From: Icerya purchasi
Taxonomy: Eukaryota > Arthropoda > Insecta > Hemiptera > Monophlebidae
DNA length: 64,000 nt
Reading direction: 5' to 3'
NCBI GenBank assembly: GCA_039619475.1
Contig: CM077116.1
Coordinates: forward strand, 369,548,294 to 369,612,293
The notes under the pieces are model-generated. The model did no database searches, was not told the origin of the DNA, and saw only the letters and a list, made by a program, of their open reading frames with translations. The position numbers were made by a program, and so were the translations under genes. Of the stretch, positions 10,990 to 24,362 are shown one piece after another. How positions within the stretch are numbered: position 1 is the stretch's first letter; every line of letters starts with the position of its first letter.

Positions 10990-12942
10990 GAACTTTTAAG
11001 ATAAAATTATCCGAATCGAGTGTTTCACTTTAAATTGCTATTGCACTATATCGTTATCTCTAAATGTAACGGGATTGCCAGCCAGTCTAACCTCCCAAAC
11101 GGCTCATGTTACTATTTCTCTATTCGTGTCTCTCGATTGTGAATAATTAAATAAAGCTACCGTGATATAGAAATGACATTTATGTTATAATGAAATTTTA
11201 TTTTAAAAATTTAAAAATAATGCCATTTTTTTTTTTTTTAAAATAGAGCCAAAAATTGTTTCAATCACGGTAAGGAAAACAGTGGTTTTGACCCGCATAA
11301 TCTCTGACCTTACGTTGTTCTCTGGTAAGGATTCCGAGAACTCTGCCGAGTACTTTTTTTTAGTTATATACGTACTATTTTGTGTAGAGTGTTAAAAATT
11401 ATTATTCCTAGTTTTCAGACATTTTTTGAGCGTGGTAACCTAGCCCTACTAGAATTTCTCCGGGGGGTTGTTCAAGCGCTTGCGCAAGTTTCTTTACATC
11501 GGCGACGACAGCGTAGTAATGCCGCTTCGGGTGCATAAAAACCGGACTACTATTATATTATAATAATCAGTCCAGCTGATGTAGCTAATTAGTTAATTGT
11601 GTTTCGTTCGGGTACACATTGTAACTTATGAAAATTTCACTTATACCGGATTGTATAATGTTCATTGTCGACGCGCCAAACATGAAAAATAAACAAAATA
11701 AAAACATAAAAGAAAATGTAAATTTTATAATAGTTTGAATTGGTCGTAATCATTATACCTTGGATTATTTCTACCGTTTCCCACTGAGTAGCTGGTCGAA
11801 CTCGTAACACTATAGCGAGTATTTCGCTATCGAACAGCACACATTAAACACACCCGTCCACAATTATAGTCCATCAAGCGAAAGCAGTCCCCGTTCCCGT
11901 TTCGTTACCGAGTATCACGCTCAAAGTCGTGTACTAGCAACAGGGTGCGTATTAACGCGTATTTCAAAATCACCGGTAAAAAAATATCATATTGCCATAT
12001 TGCTGCTATTTCTCTCCTCCTCAGAAGCGGTAACCTCGTTTTTGTTCATCTCTGTTATACGGTTTCTTTTTTTCTAATCTGTTCATATTTAAATACGGAC
12101 TACTACTACGTGGTATCAGCAGAATGACTATTGTATCTGATATGGACTAAAGGGGTTAATGTGAGGTCCTTTGATCTCGTGACGTCAACGCGTTTCGGTA
12201 TTTTTTTTCTTTCGTTTTGGACAGATTATATACTTCGAAATAACGTAAATATTATCAACTGCAAAGTAACTTAGAAATTCGGGACGATATAGATGAACAA
12301 TAATCGTGCGGTGTCGCTATAACCCCCTTTTTTTTTTTTTTTTTTTAATATCGTTATACTTTGAATATTTTTTATCAAAATGTAATATGATTCGTCTGTA
12401 AATCTACCGAGCGATTTATACCAGCGATTATTAACTATTTCTCTTCATAATTCGTCGGATTTGTTTAATGTGTTTTTCTTCGACTTACCTATAATTATGT
12501 ACCATTAAATCGTTGTCAATCTTTGAGCCACTTTTGCACTTCTTTCTCGAGTGACCAGTACGAATAAAACAATTAGCGCCAGCCACTGCGCATTGCGGGA
12601 AAAGTAAAGCCCGAATTCAATTTATCGAAGACGATGGCATTTCGTTTTGACAGAGTAGTACGGGGATAATCTCTATCGTCGATTATCGAGATATTGCCGA
12701 GTGAGAACTCGCTACTTACTTCGATGAGCATCCGCGCTTATTCCGCTACCATGGTGTACTCGAAACAAAGTAAACGGAAGGGGAAAAAAAAACGGCTTCC
12801 GAAAGCCTCCGGTAATCAATCATAGTCATTGAAATTGTATGAACACAATATGTAGGGAGCGGGTTGCGTGAGGAGCAGCATCGAAAAACACGGGGAGAGC
12901 AGCCGAACGAAACAAGCTGTTCCGCGGACGGATCGAAAAACA
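10990..12942. other. No gene recognised
   Basis: AT-rich sequence with a T18 run near 12329 and a self-complementary word CAAGCGCTTGCGCAAG near 11474. Short frames at 11637-12127 have no recognisable domains. Confidence 0.45.
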
Positions 12943-12972
12943 CGAAGAAGAAGAAGAAGAAGAAGAAGAAGA
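12943..12972 (+). repeat. (GAA)n microsatellite
   Basis: About ten GAA/AGA triplets. The preceding sequence does not clearly read as an RTE C-terminus, so it is called only as a simple repeat, though it resembles the (GAA)n tails elsewhere. Confidence 0.85.
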
Positions 12973-15900
12973 AAAAAAAGAGAGAATAATACATACACGT
13001 GAGATAGAGAACGAAAAGACTAAACAAGAAGAAAAAAACAACGACAAACCGGAGAATAAATTTAAGAGGTGCCGGTACATTCCGGGAAAGACAAAGCGCT
13101 CGGATACGGCGAGAAAGTGAAAATAAAGCTTAGGAGCGAGGGCATTATTGTAAGGGCACACAGCGGTTCCGTGTAGCAGCGGTTCCAGCGGGGCTATGGG
13201 GCTATGGGGCTATAGGCCGGGCCATCTGGAGGAGAGTTGTGGCGGTGACACTATTGATGGGTCGAATTCTCGTCGTCGGCTTTATCATCATCATATTTTC
13301 GATATGTAGAAAGCTGCTCGACCTACACGACGGCCTTAGCCATTGACATGACTAGGCTTTCCCGGCCCTATTGTTCTCATTTCATACTCTTTTCCCATTC
13401 AACTTTCCCGCCGAAACTTTTAACTTTGTATAATGAAAGTTTTTCTTATTTTCGAGTTTTACACTGGTCCTTTTCGCGGTCGGCTTTTCGGGCCGGCTAC
13501 AAAGGAAAAAACTGCTCGACAACTAAACACGTTTTATCCCGAGAGTTGCGCACCGTTACCGTTTGGTGCGCGATGCGTGTCGCGAGCTGAACCGCGTTCT
13601 CATCAATTTCAGCTCGTTCAGCCTCGACCATATTGCACCCCGTCCCATCCTCGGACAGAGTGTGGCTCCGCTGCTCGCAATCCATCTTGGCGCCGCGCAA
13701 ATTCTTCAGCTTATATTCAGTCGCCGAGAACAAAACTTCTTCAACTCGCACACTCTCTATTCATAAGTGTCCTCTTTCGTCTATTAAGAACTTCGATACG
13801 TGCATATATTTAACCTAATAGCGCGCTAGTAACGAACGAATCTAAACCGGAGGTCAACAGCGCAAAGCGAATCGACGTCGAACCGGAGGGAACGAAGATC
13901 TGCCGGAAAGTTGTTCTGCGAAATATAGGAGAGACACGCGGGCAGCGGATTAAATTCAAAACTGTTCAGCTGAAGGCGATAAAGTTCAAAGTTCCACCTC
14001 GGAGAGAAAGCTTCTCGACGAGCCTGTACTTTTATTTTTATTTACTTTTTTTTCTGTTCTTGAGGCCTGTGAACTAGACACATTAACTAAACGCGAGTAA
14101 AATATTTGTTGTATATATTTTCAGTATGCGGCATAGGCTCGAAACAGCACTACCTAATATGCTACAGCAGCTGGCTCAGAAGCTCAACTTGTCGATAGCT
14201 CATGTTCGAAAATGGTAGCGCCTTAATTCGGAAAATAAAATATTACATACGATCAATATTAGGAACGTTATGGGAAAGAGGGTGATGAAGAAAAATCATA
14301 AACGCTGCTGATTTTGCATTGACATGAACATTTTGCGAATGTACCATGCGAAATTGTTCTTTGGCCGATAATCACCGAAATTACGTAGCTTCTTAACTCT
14401 ACCCGTTTCCACTTTTTCTGAGCAAAAGTTCCTTGCCGACGTGGACAATTTAAAAAATATGTATCAGCAATATATTATTATTGTTATTTCGAATTAGCCA
14501 CTGGTGGACTACGTTGTCAACTGGTTCTGCCATTCTTCTTCCTCTCTTTCCATACTGCTTTCATTCTTTCACTGATTTTTCTTTTCCATCATGCCTTCCA
14601 GTTGAAAAAAAATATTATGGTCAGCCATATTCTAGCTGAAACCAAAATACTGCCAAGATTGTTAGTCTTGGAGGGTAGTAGCTCTACTCACCGGAGCTGT
14701 GGAACGCCGCCATTGACCATTTATTACAGTTCTTCTGCCGCCGTCCTAGGGCAATAGACCTGCCTCATCTATACCCAGTCTATGAAGGCCTTTCTACAGT
14801 CTCCGTATAATTGCCCTCCATAGACCCCCCTTACACTCTTTTGTTTGTCAATCATGACTTCCACCGGGGTTGGTTACCCGATCTCCATCAAGCATTGACT
14901 TAACAGGGGAACCTCGTGAAGGCGCTTGCGGAGTAGAAGTGGAGAGGCTACAACAGACCTCTTGAGCGTTTGTATATTGCGCATCACACTTCTTTATATA
15001 TATATTTTTTTTTTTTCTTTTTCGTTAAATCATGACAAGATTGAGCAAGAAAATACATGTATCAGCTATTAAACTCACCATATTTATTAAGCAATTTGTT
15101 CTACTAAGATATGCGTGAGAAGGATTTTGTCAGAAGATCCACCGGTAATTATGATATCGCACGCAACCCTCATTTACGCACGCTAAATATAACCAGGGAA
15201 TACTAAAACATAATTTACTAACTTGTATTAAAACCTATCTTCAATTTCTGCTGTAATCTGATTAATCACATTATAAGTATGTATAGAAACTATTGTAATC
15301 ACGTCAGATGTTTTTTTTCTTTTTTTTCAGATAAATTTCTCTACAGAGACGATTATTAAAGATAATAAGCCTACACTTCATTTTTTCGTCTTGGTAAAAA
15401 ACTAGAATAGTCGATACACGCCAATACAATGCGCCGTATTATTTTATTATAATTGTTTACCGAAATATATATTACCCCATTGTCTATTATCAAAAAAAGG
15501 ATAGGTGGCAAAGTCAAAACTCGCATGTAAATTTTTACCCAGTTATTATTATGGTTATTTTGGTAATTTTATTTATTTTTTATTCAAGTGATTAAAGAAT
15601 TCGGATTTATATTTGTCGTTTATAGTTTGCGATTTCAATACTGAAACCTTGTTGCTGATTGGCTTATTAACTTGCGATTCTTACAATTGAAATATGAAAA
15701 AAAAGATTCTTTCGCAAAATTTTTGTAAATATAGGCGTTGTAATAATTATTTCATATATATATATATATATATATACATATACATACATCGATCTGCTGC
15801 TCGCGAAAACATGCGCACAAACAAGCATTAGTAATTAAATTTGTTTCTATTATTATTATTAGTATTTTCAGGAAACACTAAATAATCGTTTCATCCCATT

Positions 15901-17150
15901 ATATTATCTTGATGCAGTGTGGAATAAAAGCTAAATATGGTTTATTTATTTTATGGAATTCATAAATCGTCCCAATTTTATTATAGCCACAACCATCTTA
16001 GGCAGAAAACACTGAAATTTAACGAAAATGGACCATCTTAGGGAAGAAAATCGCCCCTTTTTACTAGAAACACAACATTTTAATTACAAACGGTGCTATC
16101 TCAATACACCATGTTTAAGTTTATACAAACTATTTTAAGCCCCCACACATTCTGAAATATACTAAATTAAAGAAATAAATGCAATTGATAATACAACATT
16201 TTATTACATAGTAAACTCAAAAATACGCAATGTCTCCATTTTTAATAATAATACATAGCTCCGTGCAATCATGCAATACATATATTCTTATGCAATATAA
16301 ACGCTCTTAGTTCGGCTAAAACAATATTAAACTATTCACGGAATTCATTATACGTACAATTTCCGTAAGCTAATGTATCTACATTATTAGCAGACGTTAT
16401 TTTTTTGTCGTCACTACATATTAAATACTATTTTCTTCCGATCTAGGATATACAGTACATGTTTATGACTTTGAATCCTATAATTATCGCGTAATTTACC
16501 ATAGGCACCACTCACACAATTATAATAATCTATGAAATTAAGTTCTTTCCTAATTATAACAGACTGCGCAGCATAACAATGATTGCGGGGACCCAGATGT
16601 TGACGAGGCCATCGCATCACTTACAATTAGTGTGAACTTCTAATGTATAACAAGAACGACATACAACTAATTTTGGCCAAATATATTACAATTGCCCTGC
16701 AATGTGTACAATGATCAAGTTAACTCTACCTAGCAGCACTAACCCCGCTTGATGGAGCATACTCCACCTCTTACCCGAGTTTATTATTCTGTAGACGCAA
16801 TCACACTTCCAGGAATTCCATAATATACATCTTCTCAACCAAACACCATCATCTCAGTAACACACAACAACCATTATGCTATAACCAATGCATCAGGAAG
16901 TTCTGTAAACTTCCCACAACCAGTCACCAACCCGTTCAAACATAGCTTCACAATGAATGGAATGGTACATCAAGAAGGTATACAGCTCAGACTAAAAAAT
17001 ACTCTTCACGCGCAAATTATTCCATTTAAGGCTACAATACCCACGTTTAGACAAAACACTAAGTTTTAGGGGATAAACCTCATTTCACCCAAAAATATGG
17101 TAATTTTAGGCACAAAATAGCCATTTTACTGTATGGTGAGGAACAGTGAA
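12973..17150. other. No gene; a less AT-rich block at 13.05-14.0 kb
   Basis: The 13.05-14.0 kb block is visibly richer in G+C and CpG than its surroundings. It contains three tandem GGGGCTAT units near 13193-13216 and several mutually overlapping open frames on both strands, which argues against any of them being real. Such a block could be an old untranslated exon or a regulatory island, but nothing decides this. The rest is AT-rich, with (AT)n near 15757-15776. Confidence 0.4.
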
Positions 17151-17720
17151 AATTCCCGAAAAATGTATAAGAGCCGCTCGAACTTAAGAAATGGAATGAA
17201 ACAGTACAAACTGGTGACAAATAGTGTAAAAAGCGTTAAAACAGAAGAAACTGGTGAGAAATAATGGGAAATTGACTGTAAATAATTTACAAATTGCTAG
17301 CAAACCAACATGTACATGGATTTCATCTGTGCCGGGAAAGAGGAACTATTAAACTCCAGCGAGATTTACGGTTAACACGGAGAAGACAGCTACTATCACA
17401 TCATTAAACAAGACGAAAATGTTGATGAGGAAACTATGGCAAAAACATACAACATCGGGGAATTCACAGGATTGATAAGAGACAAGTGATGAAAGTTACA
17501 TACAGAGCAGTCTATTTTTTTATTAAAACAATGGTTATTGACAAATGATGGTGAAAAATTGCGGAAAAAATAGTGTAAAAGACGTTAAAACTAGAGAAAA
17601 TCGTGAGAAATAGCCAAACTGACAAAAACAACGTAAAAATGCTAAAATGTAAGAAATAGGTGAGAAATAGTATAAAATTTTCTATATTAGTGAAAAATTG
17701 AAGGAAATGGTGTAAACTAT
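17150..17720 (+). repeat. A-rich quasi-repeat region
   Basis: Variants of GGTGAGAAATAGTGTAAAA recur irregularly, near 17212, 17261, 17548, 17599, 17660 and 17688, often followed by AAACGTTAAAAC-like words. The strand is strongly A-biased. It looks like a decayed tandem array with no fixed period, or low-complexity DNA. Confidence 0.4.
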
Positions 17721-17961
17721 ATCTCCTTTCAAACCACCCACCGCAGCACGTATTGCACTTACATCATCCTCCGAAATAACGACCGTAACAGGCTCATCAA
17801 TGGACAATAAAAGAAATACTTAAAAGTTTAAAATATATCCCCTTCCAAAATAATGACCGTAACACACATTACAGCATTACACCACCACTCACCCGTTCGA
17901 CTACACCCTTCTGTCCTATTTTTTGACGGCTACTGTTTTTTTTTTATTTATTTTATTTTTG

Positions 17962-18089
17962 GGCACATCAGCTACGAACATTAAGTAAAATTTTTGAAAG
18001 TGTCAATGCGCGGTAGCGACAGTCGAACCCGGTTCTACCTGAACGAAAAACAATTAACTAATCAACTCAACACCACGATAGCTGGCTCG
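17962..18089 (-). repeat. tRNA-derived SINE, copy 2
   Basis: Second copy of the SINE at 3192-3358. On the minus strand the B-box region reads GGGTTCGACTG and is preceded by a degraded A-box region. The body aligns with copy 1 through AAATTTTT and the element tail, which is T-rich on the plus strand at 17939-17960. It lies about 90 bp outside the mariner and is independent of it. Confidence 0.6.
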
Positions 18090-18177
18090 ATGAAAACGCA
18101 GTTTCATCGATTTTCATTATCACTCACATCGTTGGATGGTGGACAAAGAATCAGTAAAGTCGGGGTCCATATGAATA

Positions 18178-18179
18178 TA
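18178..18179. repeat. TA target-site duplication, left of mariner
   Basis: The TA dinucleotide abutting the left TIR, matched by TA at 19465-19466. This is the duplication expected for Tc1/mariner elements. Confidence 0.6.
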
Positions 18180-19464
18180 CGAGGCGTGACAATTGTACTC
18201 GTAGAATTTTGCCCTGTGGGCCTAAAAATAGGGAGAGGGGGAAACTTACTCTAAACACCTTCACAGTAATCTCTTCCGAGGTCATCGCACCGCCGCCAAC
18301 GTTCGATCAATTTTTGGAAGCACCCCGCAGCAAACCCCCCCGAAGATAGGTCCATCAGGACCCTCGTCATGACCTTTTCGACTTCGGCAATGCCGTCGTA
18401 TCGGTTTCCTTTCAGGTAACTTTTGAGTTGAGGGAACAAATAAAAGGCGCACGGAGCCAGGTCTAGGCTGTAGGGGGGGACGTGGTGATGCTGTGGAGCA
18501 TCAAAAACTAGCGTACTGTGAAGGACGAGTGCGCTGGAGCGTTGTCGTGATGCAGAACCCAACCCTTCTCGGTCAATTCGAATCGTGCGCGGTACACACG
18601 AGCTCCTAATCGTTTCAAAACTTTGATGTAGAATGCTGCATAGACTGTCTGGCCTGCGGGACAACGCCGTTGATGTCGGAGAAAGCCATCAGTAGAGACT
18701 TGACTCTTGATTTGGACATGCGAGCTTTTTTCGGACGTTCGCCGCCTTTCTCGACCCACTGCATGCTCTGTCTCTTGGTCTCAGGGTCATATTCGAACAC
18801 CCAAGACTCTTCCCCCGTTATAATGGACGACATCCACTGGTTTCCTTCAGCTTCAATTCGATCAATCATGTCCTGACAGATGGATGCTCCTCTTTTTGCG
18901 CAGCTGTGAGCAGTTTTGGAACCATCTTAGCGCACAGTTTGCGCAGATCGTCATTTAAAATCTTCCGAATGGTCTTGATGTTTAACTCTTCTTCTAACAT
19001 TCGACAACTCACTGGACGGTCTTGGATGCGCACGCGTTCAACATTTGCCGCCGTTTTCGCGGTAGAAGGACCGCCGCAGCGCGGATCGTCCTCGACTGAT
19101 TCCGGCCGTCTTTAAACCGCTTAGCCCGCTTGAAAACAGAGTCAGTTGTTTCATGGCGTCTTCCTGAAACACGTGTCTTGTTATTATACGAAGATTTCCG
19201 ACGGCGGTTTTACTTCGTGTTTCACCAAGAATTTGATCACAGGATACGCGTTACTCAGTATTTACATCGCACATTTTCACGACACGTGTAAAAATCTTAC
19301 TTTGTTTTAACAACCACAGAACGCGAGATATACGTACTACCGTTATTATGAAAACTGGATATACTGACTCAGAAATGTCCCCTCTTTCCAATGAGGTCGC
19401 GAGTACCATTGCAGTGTTGCCACAAGTTATGAAACAATTCTACGAATACAATTGTTATACCTGG
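18180..19464 (-). mobile_element. Full-length mariner element, about 1285 bp
   Basis: Both ends are present. The left TIR (18180-18210) begins CGAGGCGTGACAATTGTACT. The right TIR, read on the minus strand from 19464, begins CCAGGTATAACAATTGTATT. They agree at about 25 of 31 positions and share the core ACAATTGTA and TCGTAGAATT. TA dinucleotides flank both ends. The length and the single transposase frame fit the usual ~1.3 kb mariner plan, so this inserted as a complete element and then decayed in place. Confidence 0.85.
18251..19274 (-). pseudogene. mariner transposase pseudogene
   Basis: The transposase would cut and paste the element through a DDD/E catalytic domain. The minus strand starts with an ATG at 19274, MCDVNTE then a stop, followed by IKFLVKHEVKPPSEIFV (N-terminal helix-turn-helix), VSCRMLEEELNIKTIRKIL (second HTH), LRKLCAKMVPKLLT, IITGEESWVFEYDPETKR, LLMAFSDINGVV, VLHHDNAPAHSSF, PYSLDLAPCAFYLFPQLK and a terminal RDYCEGV. 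Catalytic positions: the first Asp (GDE in the family) is Glu (18810-18812), the second is intact (HDNA, 18544-18546), and the third (PCDF) is Ala (18446-18448). At least three frameshifts and several stops break the frame. The span of ~341 codons matches the family length. It cannot encode an active enzyme. Confidence 0.9.
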
Positions 19465-19466
19465 TA
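19465..19466. repeat. TA target-site duplication, right of mariner
   Basis: TA abutting the right TIR, partner of 18178-18179. Confidence 0.6.
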
Positions 19467-22400
19467 TAAAAAAAAAAACACAGAAAAAACTATACGCGAC
19501 GAACGCATAATCTTCTTCTTTTCGGAAGTCGGTAAAAACAACTAATAATGATATTCCGTGAAATTTGTATCAATTTTTTTTTATAAACATGAGATAAAAA
19601 AGTTAACGATGATACTACATGCGCCTTTGTTAAAAGAATTGATTGGCGAAAATTTTATTTCAAATTTTTTACATACTACTAAACCGGAAAGTATATGGAA
19701 TAAAATACCTGCAATCGGGCAAGCCATCTCTAATAACGTATTGCCGCTTATTAGGCAAAATTGCAAAGTATACGTTTTGATGTAGTATGTTAGTAATCAG
19801 CTGTCGAACGCCTCTTTCGATCGATTTAATCGATTTCGATGTAATAACCTTTTCCTTGCTAAACTGATACCATTTTCAACTTTTTCATTTGTTCTCTGTT
19901 GCTCAACTAGCGCCCGACTTATTTTTAGCTATTAACCCGATTTTTACTTACTGCGTTAAACTTCCAGCTTTTAGCGATGTTTTTTCGGTAGAAGGATATG
20001 CACAGACAAGAAATGAACTTTATAAAGAATTCCACTTCGAAAGCAGTTGCTTCTGTACAAAATATGGCGAACGTGCTGGAAGGAAGGTTTGTCCGTTTGG
20101 AGAAAACGTGGTCTCGAACCACGTGTACTCTGAAACACGAATCATCGGTGTAAACAACCCGCTCAGTAAGATCACCCGTCACCTCCTAGCAAAAATGTCG
20201 ATCGTGGAACAAACAGTGGTAATTTTCAGACTTTCCATGGTGCCGGGAGTTTCGTAAAACCTGAACGCTGTAAGATTACGATACAGGTATCGTCGAACCT
20301 TGAAACTCGGGGGAGCTGTAGCGTGTAACCTCCTCTCGTAAAGGTAAAGAATAGTCGCCGGTGTGATGCAGTGGGTTTTTTTTCGTTTTTTTTTTTTTTT
20401 TTGTACAAGAAGTGTGCGAACTTTAACGCGAATTCGTTCACGTCGGCAGCAGTTAACAGACCAGCAAGCACGCCTCGTCGGGACCATCAATAAGCAAAGT
20501 TTTGCAGGCTTCGACGCCGGAAGAAAAGATTTACTTCCGCAGAAGACAGCTGAGAGATTCTGTCTTGTCGTAATACGACACTATGTACTTCACCACACGT
20601 TCGAAATTTCAACAAATTGCTAATCGCTAGGGCAAAAGGCATCACATATTGTCCCACAAACATAGCGTACATACGGGGGAAGTCTGCGAAATACCGATGA
20701 TAAACACGATATTAAAAATGCGACAAGAAATAACCTTTGTTCGAAATGTTGTCCGGAAGAAGGTTCTAGTATAAATCCAGCTGCTCTTTATATACAACGA
20801 TTCCGGCAAAAGAATTTGACGCAAATGTGCTTAGAAGATCATCTGTATGCACGCTGTTTTTTTCAAAACGGTGCCTAATGAATAAAAAGCGACCGCGTTT
20901 TTTAAGGAAAAATCCCTTGAAGATCGATTAGGAACTTTCCTTTTTGGAGGGGGTTAGTAGCCCTTTTCAATCGGAATAGTTTAAATTTTTTTTTTTTTTT
21001 TTTTTTTTAAATATTTTAGCCGAGTGAAAAAAAATTATACACCGGCCCGGGGAAATTAGACAATAGGAGAAAAAGTTTAAATAAATCAAAAGCCGCGTTG
21101 TTTGAGATAAATATATAGTCATTCGGAAAATTATGATCGTGTCTTCTATGCGACAGAAATCTGAATTATATATCGACCCATTAAACAAAAAAAAAAAAAA
21201 AAAAAAATGTTTCAATTAAACAAAATCATTCAGTTATTAGTTAGCGCGTAGCTGAATAATAAGATATTTATAATTTTCGATCGATATGAAAATCGACCAA
21301 AGTCCGAAAACCGCAGATAAATTGTAAAAAAAGAAAAAAGAAAAATAATGGGAAACTTTCATAATTTCTAGCTGAAAAAATTGATAAAGCTAAATTAATA
21401 AACGGGGGATACGCAGGCGTGTTTTGTCGCTGGCAACGTTGAAAGTCACGCGGTTCGCCCCCCAGCGTTCTAATTAATAAACAGATGTTTGTAAAGTCGG
21501 GGGAAAATTTTCAATTTCGCTACAGCGTTATTTACATTCATTCGATTAGTGTTGAAATTGTGGAATTGAAACGGATTACAAAAAAAAAAAAAAAAAAAAA
21601 AAAAATACGATAAAATTTATTACTAAAAGTCCAATTAGAACGGAAATGATATTTTAAAGCGGAAAAATTTTTTCTAGAATAAATCGCGTTTAATTACGTT
21701 TACTTTTTTCTAGAACAATTTTTTTTCGTGCCCCAAGAGAGTAACGATTTCATCGTAAAATGTAATTTAATTCCGTAATGAATAAATGGAAATAAATTTA
21801 ACATATTAAGCGTCAACTTTAAGATAACCGAAAAAAACCTGCTTCTGTTTCGGTGTGTTAAATTTACCAGCGGCGGAGAAATGTAGACCACTCTCTTTAT
21901 AAACACATTTACACGCGGACAAGCGTGAATTTATTAAGATTTCGAGCGACTGTCCATCGCTTTTCTCGAATTTCTCTTGAAGAAAGAATACAACGATGCA
22001 GTTTTCGTTCGCATCATAAGAAACTGTTCAGAATGAATTAACAAAAACCGGATTAAGACGATTATTAAATGGAATTTCTCGATAATGACGGTGATAACAA
22101 TTAAATTTAGACATTGCGGTTTATAAAGATAATAATAAACCAGACGACGCGGCACGAGCGTATTTATGACGATCGTAATAATAATTTCGCGATCGTTTGT
22201 AAATCTACTCACACGATATATAATAAATAATTTTCGGAAACAGCTGTGTTTTAAAAGATATTTATTATGAGTGATCACTGTAAAAGCTTTAAATATTTTT
22301 AATACTTACACGATACTCAAATTTTTTAGTGGCATTCTCGCCTTTTAAGTTCATCTTCAATTTTCGACATTTAATCTGCTTATTTAAAATTGTTTAGATT

Positions 22401-24304
22401 TTTTCAAGTTTCAAAGGCAGCCTCTGCATATTCAGTAAATGCCGGCTAAATGTTTGCTTAATTGTAAAACGAATTATCTCACGTAAATTTATAGCGTGAA
22501 AGCTAGAAAGGGGGAACCGAATGAAGTATAGAAGAGCGCCAGTTTGTGTGCGAGTGTTATTCAAACAAGAAAGAAAAAAAGCTGAAACATTCGCAGCCAG
22601 AGGAATCTGTTAATAAAATGTTTAAAATCGAAGCTTAAAAGTTGAAAGCGATAAGTCGGAATTTTAAATTAGTGCCGCATTATTATTCAAAACTGGCGTA
22701 AAAAGTTGACAAGCAGTTGCCAGCCGGACGTAGGGGCAAGAGAATTTTAACGATGCAAAAGATGACGAATATCTTCCTCGACTTCCAGCACTTTTTTTCG
22801 CGTCTAATTGCCAATTCGTTATAATTTTCCGGGACAAAATTTTCAACCGTAGCAATTTTAGTCCGACTTTCTCTGAAGAAATAACTTTTTTTCCCTACTT
22901 CCTTTTAAAATAGACTTTTTTTTTTTGGCTTTTTTTCCCCCTTCGTTTTCTATTAGGAAAGTTTATTTCCAAAATGCTCGTCCCTCTACGTATATATAAC
23001 TTTCTGATGAATTCCGATATGCAGAACAAGTACGATTTGAAAAGTAGCTGAAAATAGATGAAAATGGAGAAAAACAACGAAAAACGACAAAAAAAAATAA
23101 TCCGCACGAAATTAGACACAGCCACTCTAAGTCGAAAGTTTTCATTGAAGGCCGCTGAAAAAAAGTTGTTTACGTAGTAGCCTTGATTTACTGTGTAAGC
23201 GGTGAAAAAATTTTTAATTACGCCCGGTCCGTACTGCCGAATGCTGGCGCGAGAATAGAAAGGAAAAGAAACCCGGCAAAAGAGCGAAGGCGTACGAAAG
23301 AGAGAGGTAGAAAGATGCGAAAAAGGTAGAAAAAGAGAGGAAGCAAAATGCTGTTCGTTCGATTTTTCTTTTAGTTCGACTAAATAAAGTTACCCGCCGC
23401 TTCGCGCGCTTATTAATAACTATTTATTAAAGTTTAAACGAAATGCTTAATAAAAAAAAACAAAAAAAAACGGCTTTATATTTATAAAGTTCACGAAAAT
23501 AGGAACAACGATTCGACCGAAAACTAAAAATGAAAGTTTAAAATTTGAAAATGCGACCGTGTGTATTAATCATTCATTATTGAGGCCTTTCACGGGCGCG
23601 ATATTTCTTCTGTCACGTTCGCGATGGTCGGCAACTATCGTATACAAAACCGGATGAGTGACGTTTTCGTGCATGCTTATAATTATTACATTTCTCATTA
23701 AACACAGGTGATGCCGTAGTTCAGGAGGTCGTCGTAGGCCCCCCCTCCACTTAAAGTGGCTCCCTCGAGTATATGCTTTTAATAGTGTTTGAAAGGGCAG
23801 ATATTGGTTGCTCTATCAAAGAAAACTGGAAAAGAGTATATCCGTAGTAAGAAGGATCTGGTTTCTAGTATTCTCTTCAGTTTAATTAGAAGAACGGTGA
23901 CCCTCCCTCCCAGATTACGGAAAGTTTAAATTCGGCGATTTACGAAATGTGGGACTGACTTTACTCACATTAAACACAGATTCCCCGGGACAGATTCAAA
24001 GCTATTATAACTCCCGGCAGAGTAAGGTCACGCAGCATTGTCGAAAATATCATGGATGCAAAAAACTGAAAAATTCAACACGGTTCTTGTAATGGCCCGT
24101 GTTGGAAGACAGCTTTCATCCATAATAAAGCGGACGCATCTTGCGTGTAGAAAAATATTCCATATTGCGTTTAATTTTACCGGGCAAAATAGATCGTATG
24201 TCATAGTGCCAAAATATTTGAGAATGGGCAGCAGGGGCATCTCAGTTTTCGAGAAGCTATGTCGAGCGACAACGTTCGCTTAGCTTTATCGTTTGAAATT
24301 CACG
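19467..24304. other. About 4.8 kb with no recognisable gene
   Basis: Open frames here are short, overlap on both strands and show no domains. Homopolymers: T23 at 20986-21008, A21 at 21187-21207 and A26 at 21580-21605. A small perfect hairpin with arms ACGTGGT/ACCACGT lies near 20106-20124. The segment 22.5-23.4 kb is purine-rich. Confidence 0.45.
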
Positions 24305-24362
24305 CTATGAAAATCACCAACGACGTTCAAGGAATTCGGCAGTGCCCGAAGAAGAAGAAGAA
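24305..24362 (+). repeat. RTE-like LINE 3' terminus with (GAA)n tail
   Basis: The plus strand reads KITNDVQGIRQCPKKKKN, resembling the IANAHGVRQYKKKKK end at 9.74 kb and followed by GAAGAAGAAGAA. Only the extreme 3' end can be recognised, consistent with severe 5' truncation. Confidence 0.4.

Noticed and set aside
12943..12972. Another RTE-like 3' end
   Set aside because: The GAA run is present but the sequence before it does not read as the IAN...RQ terminus.
13433..13813. Candidate 126-codon gene in the GC-richer block
   Set aside because: At least five frames on both strands are open across the same bases and none shows a domain; open frames are expected where stop codons are rare.
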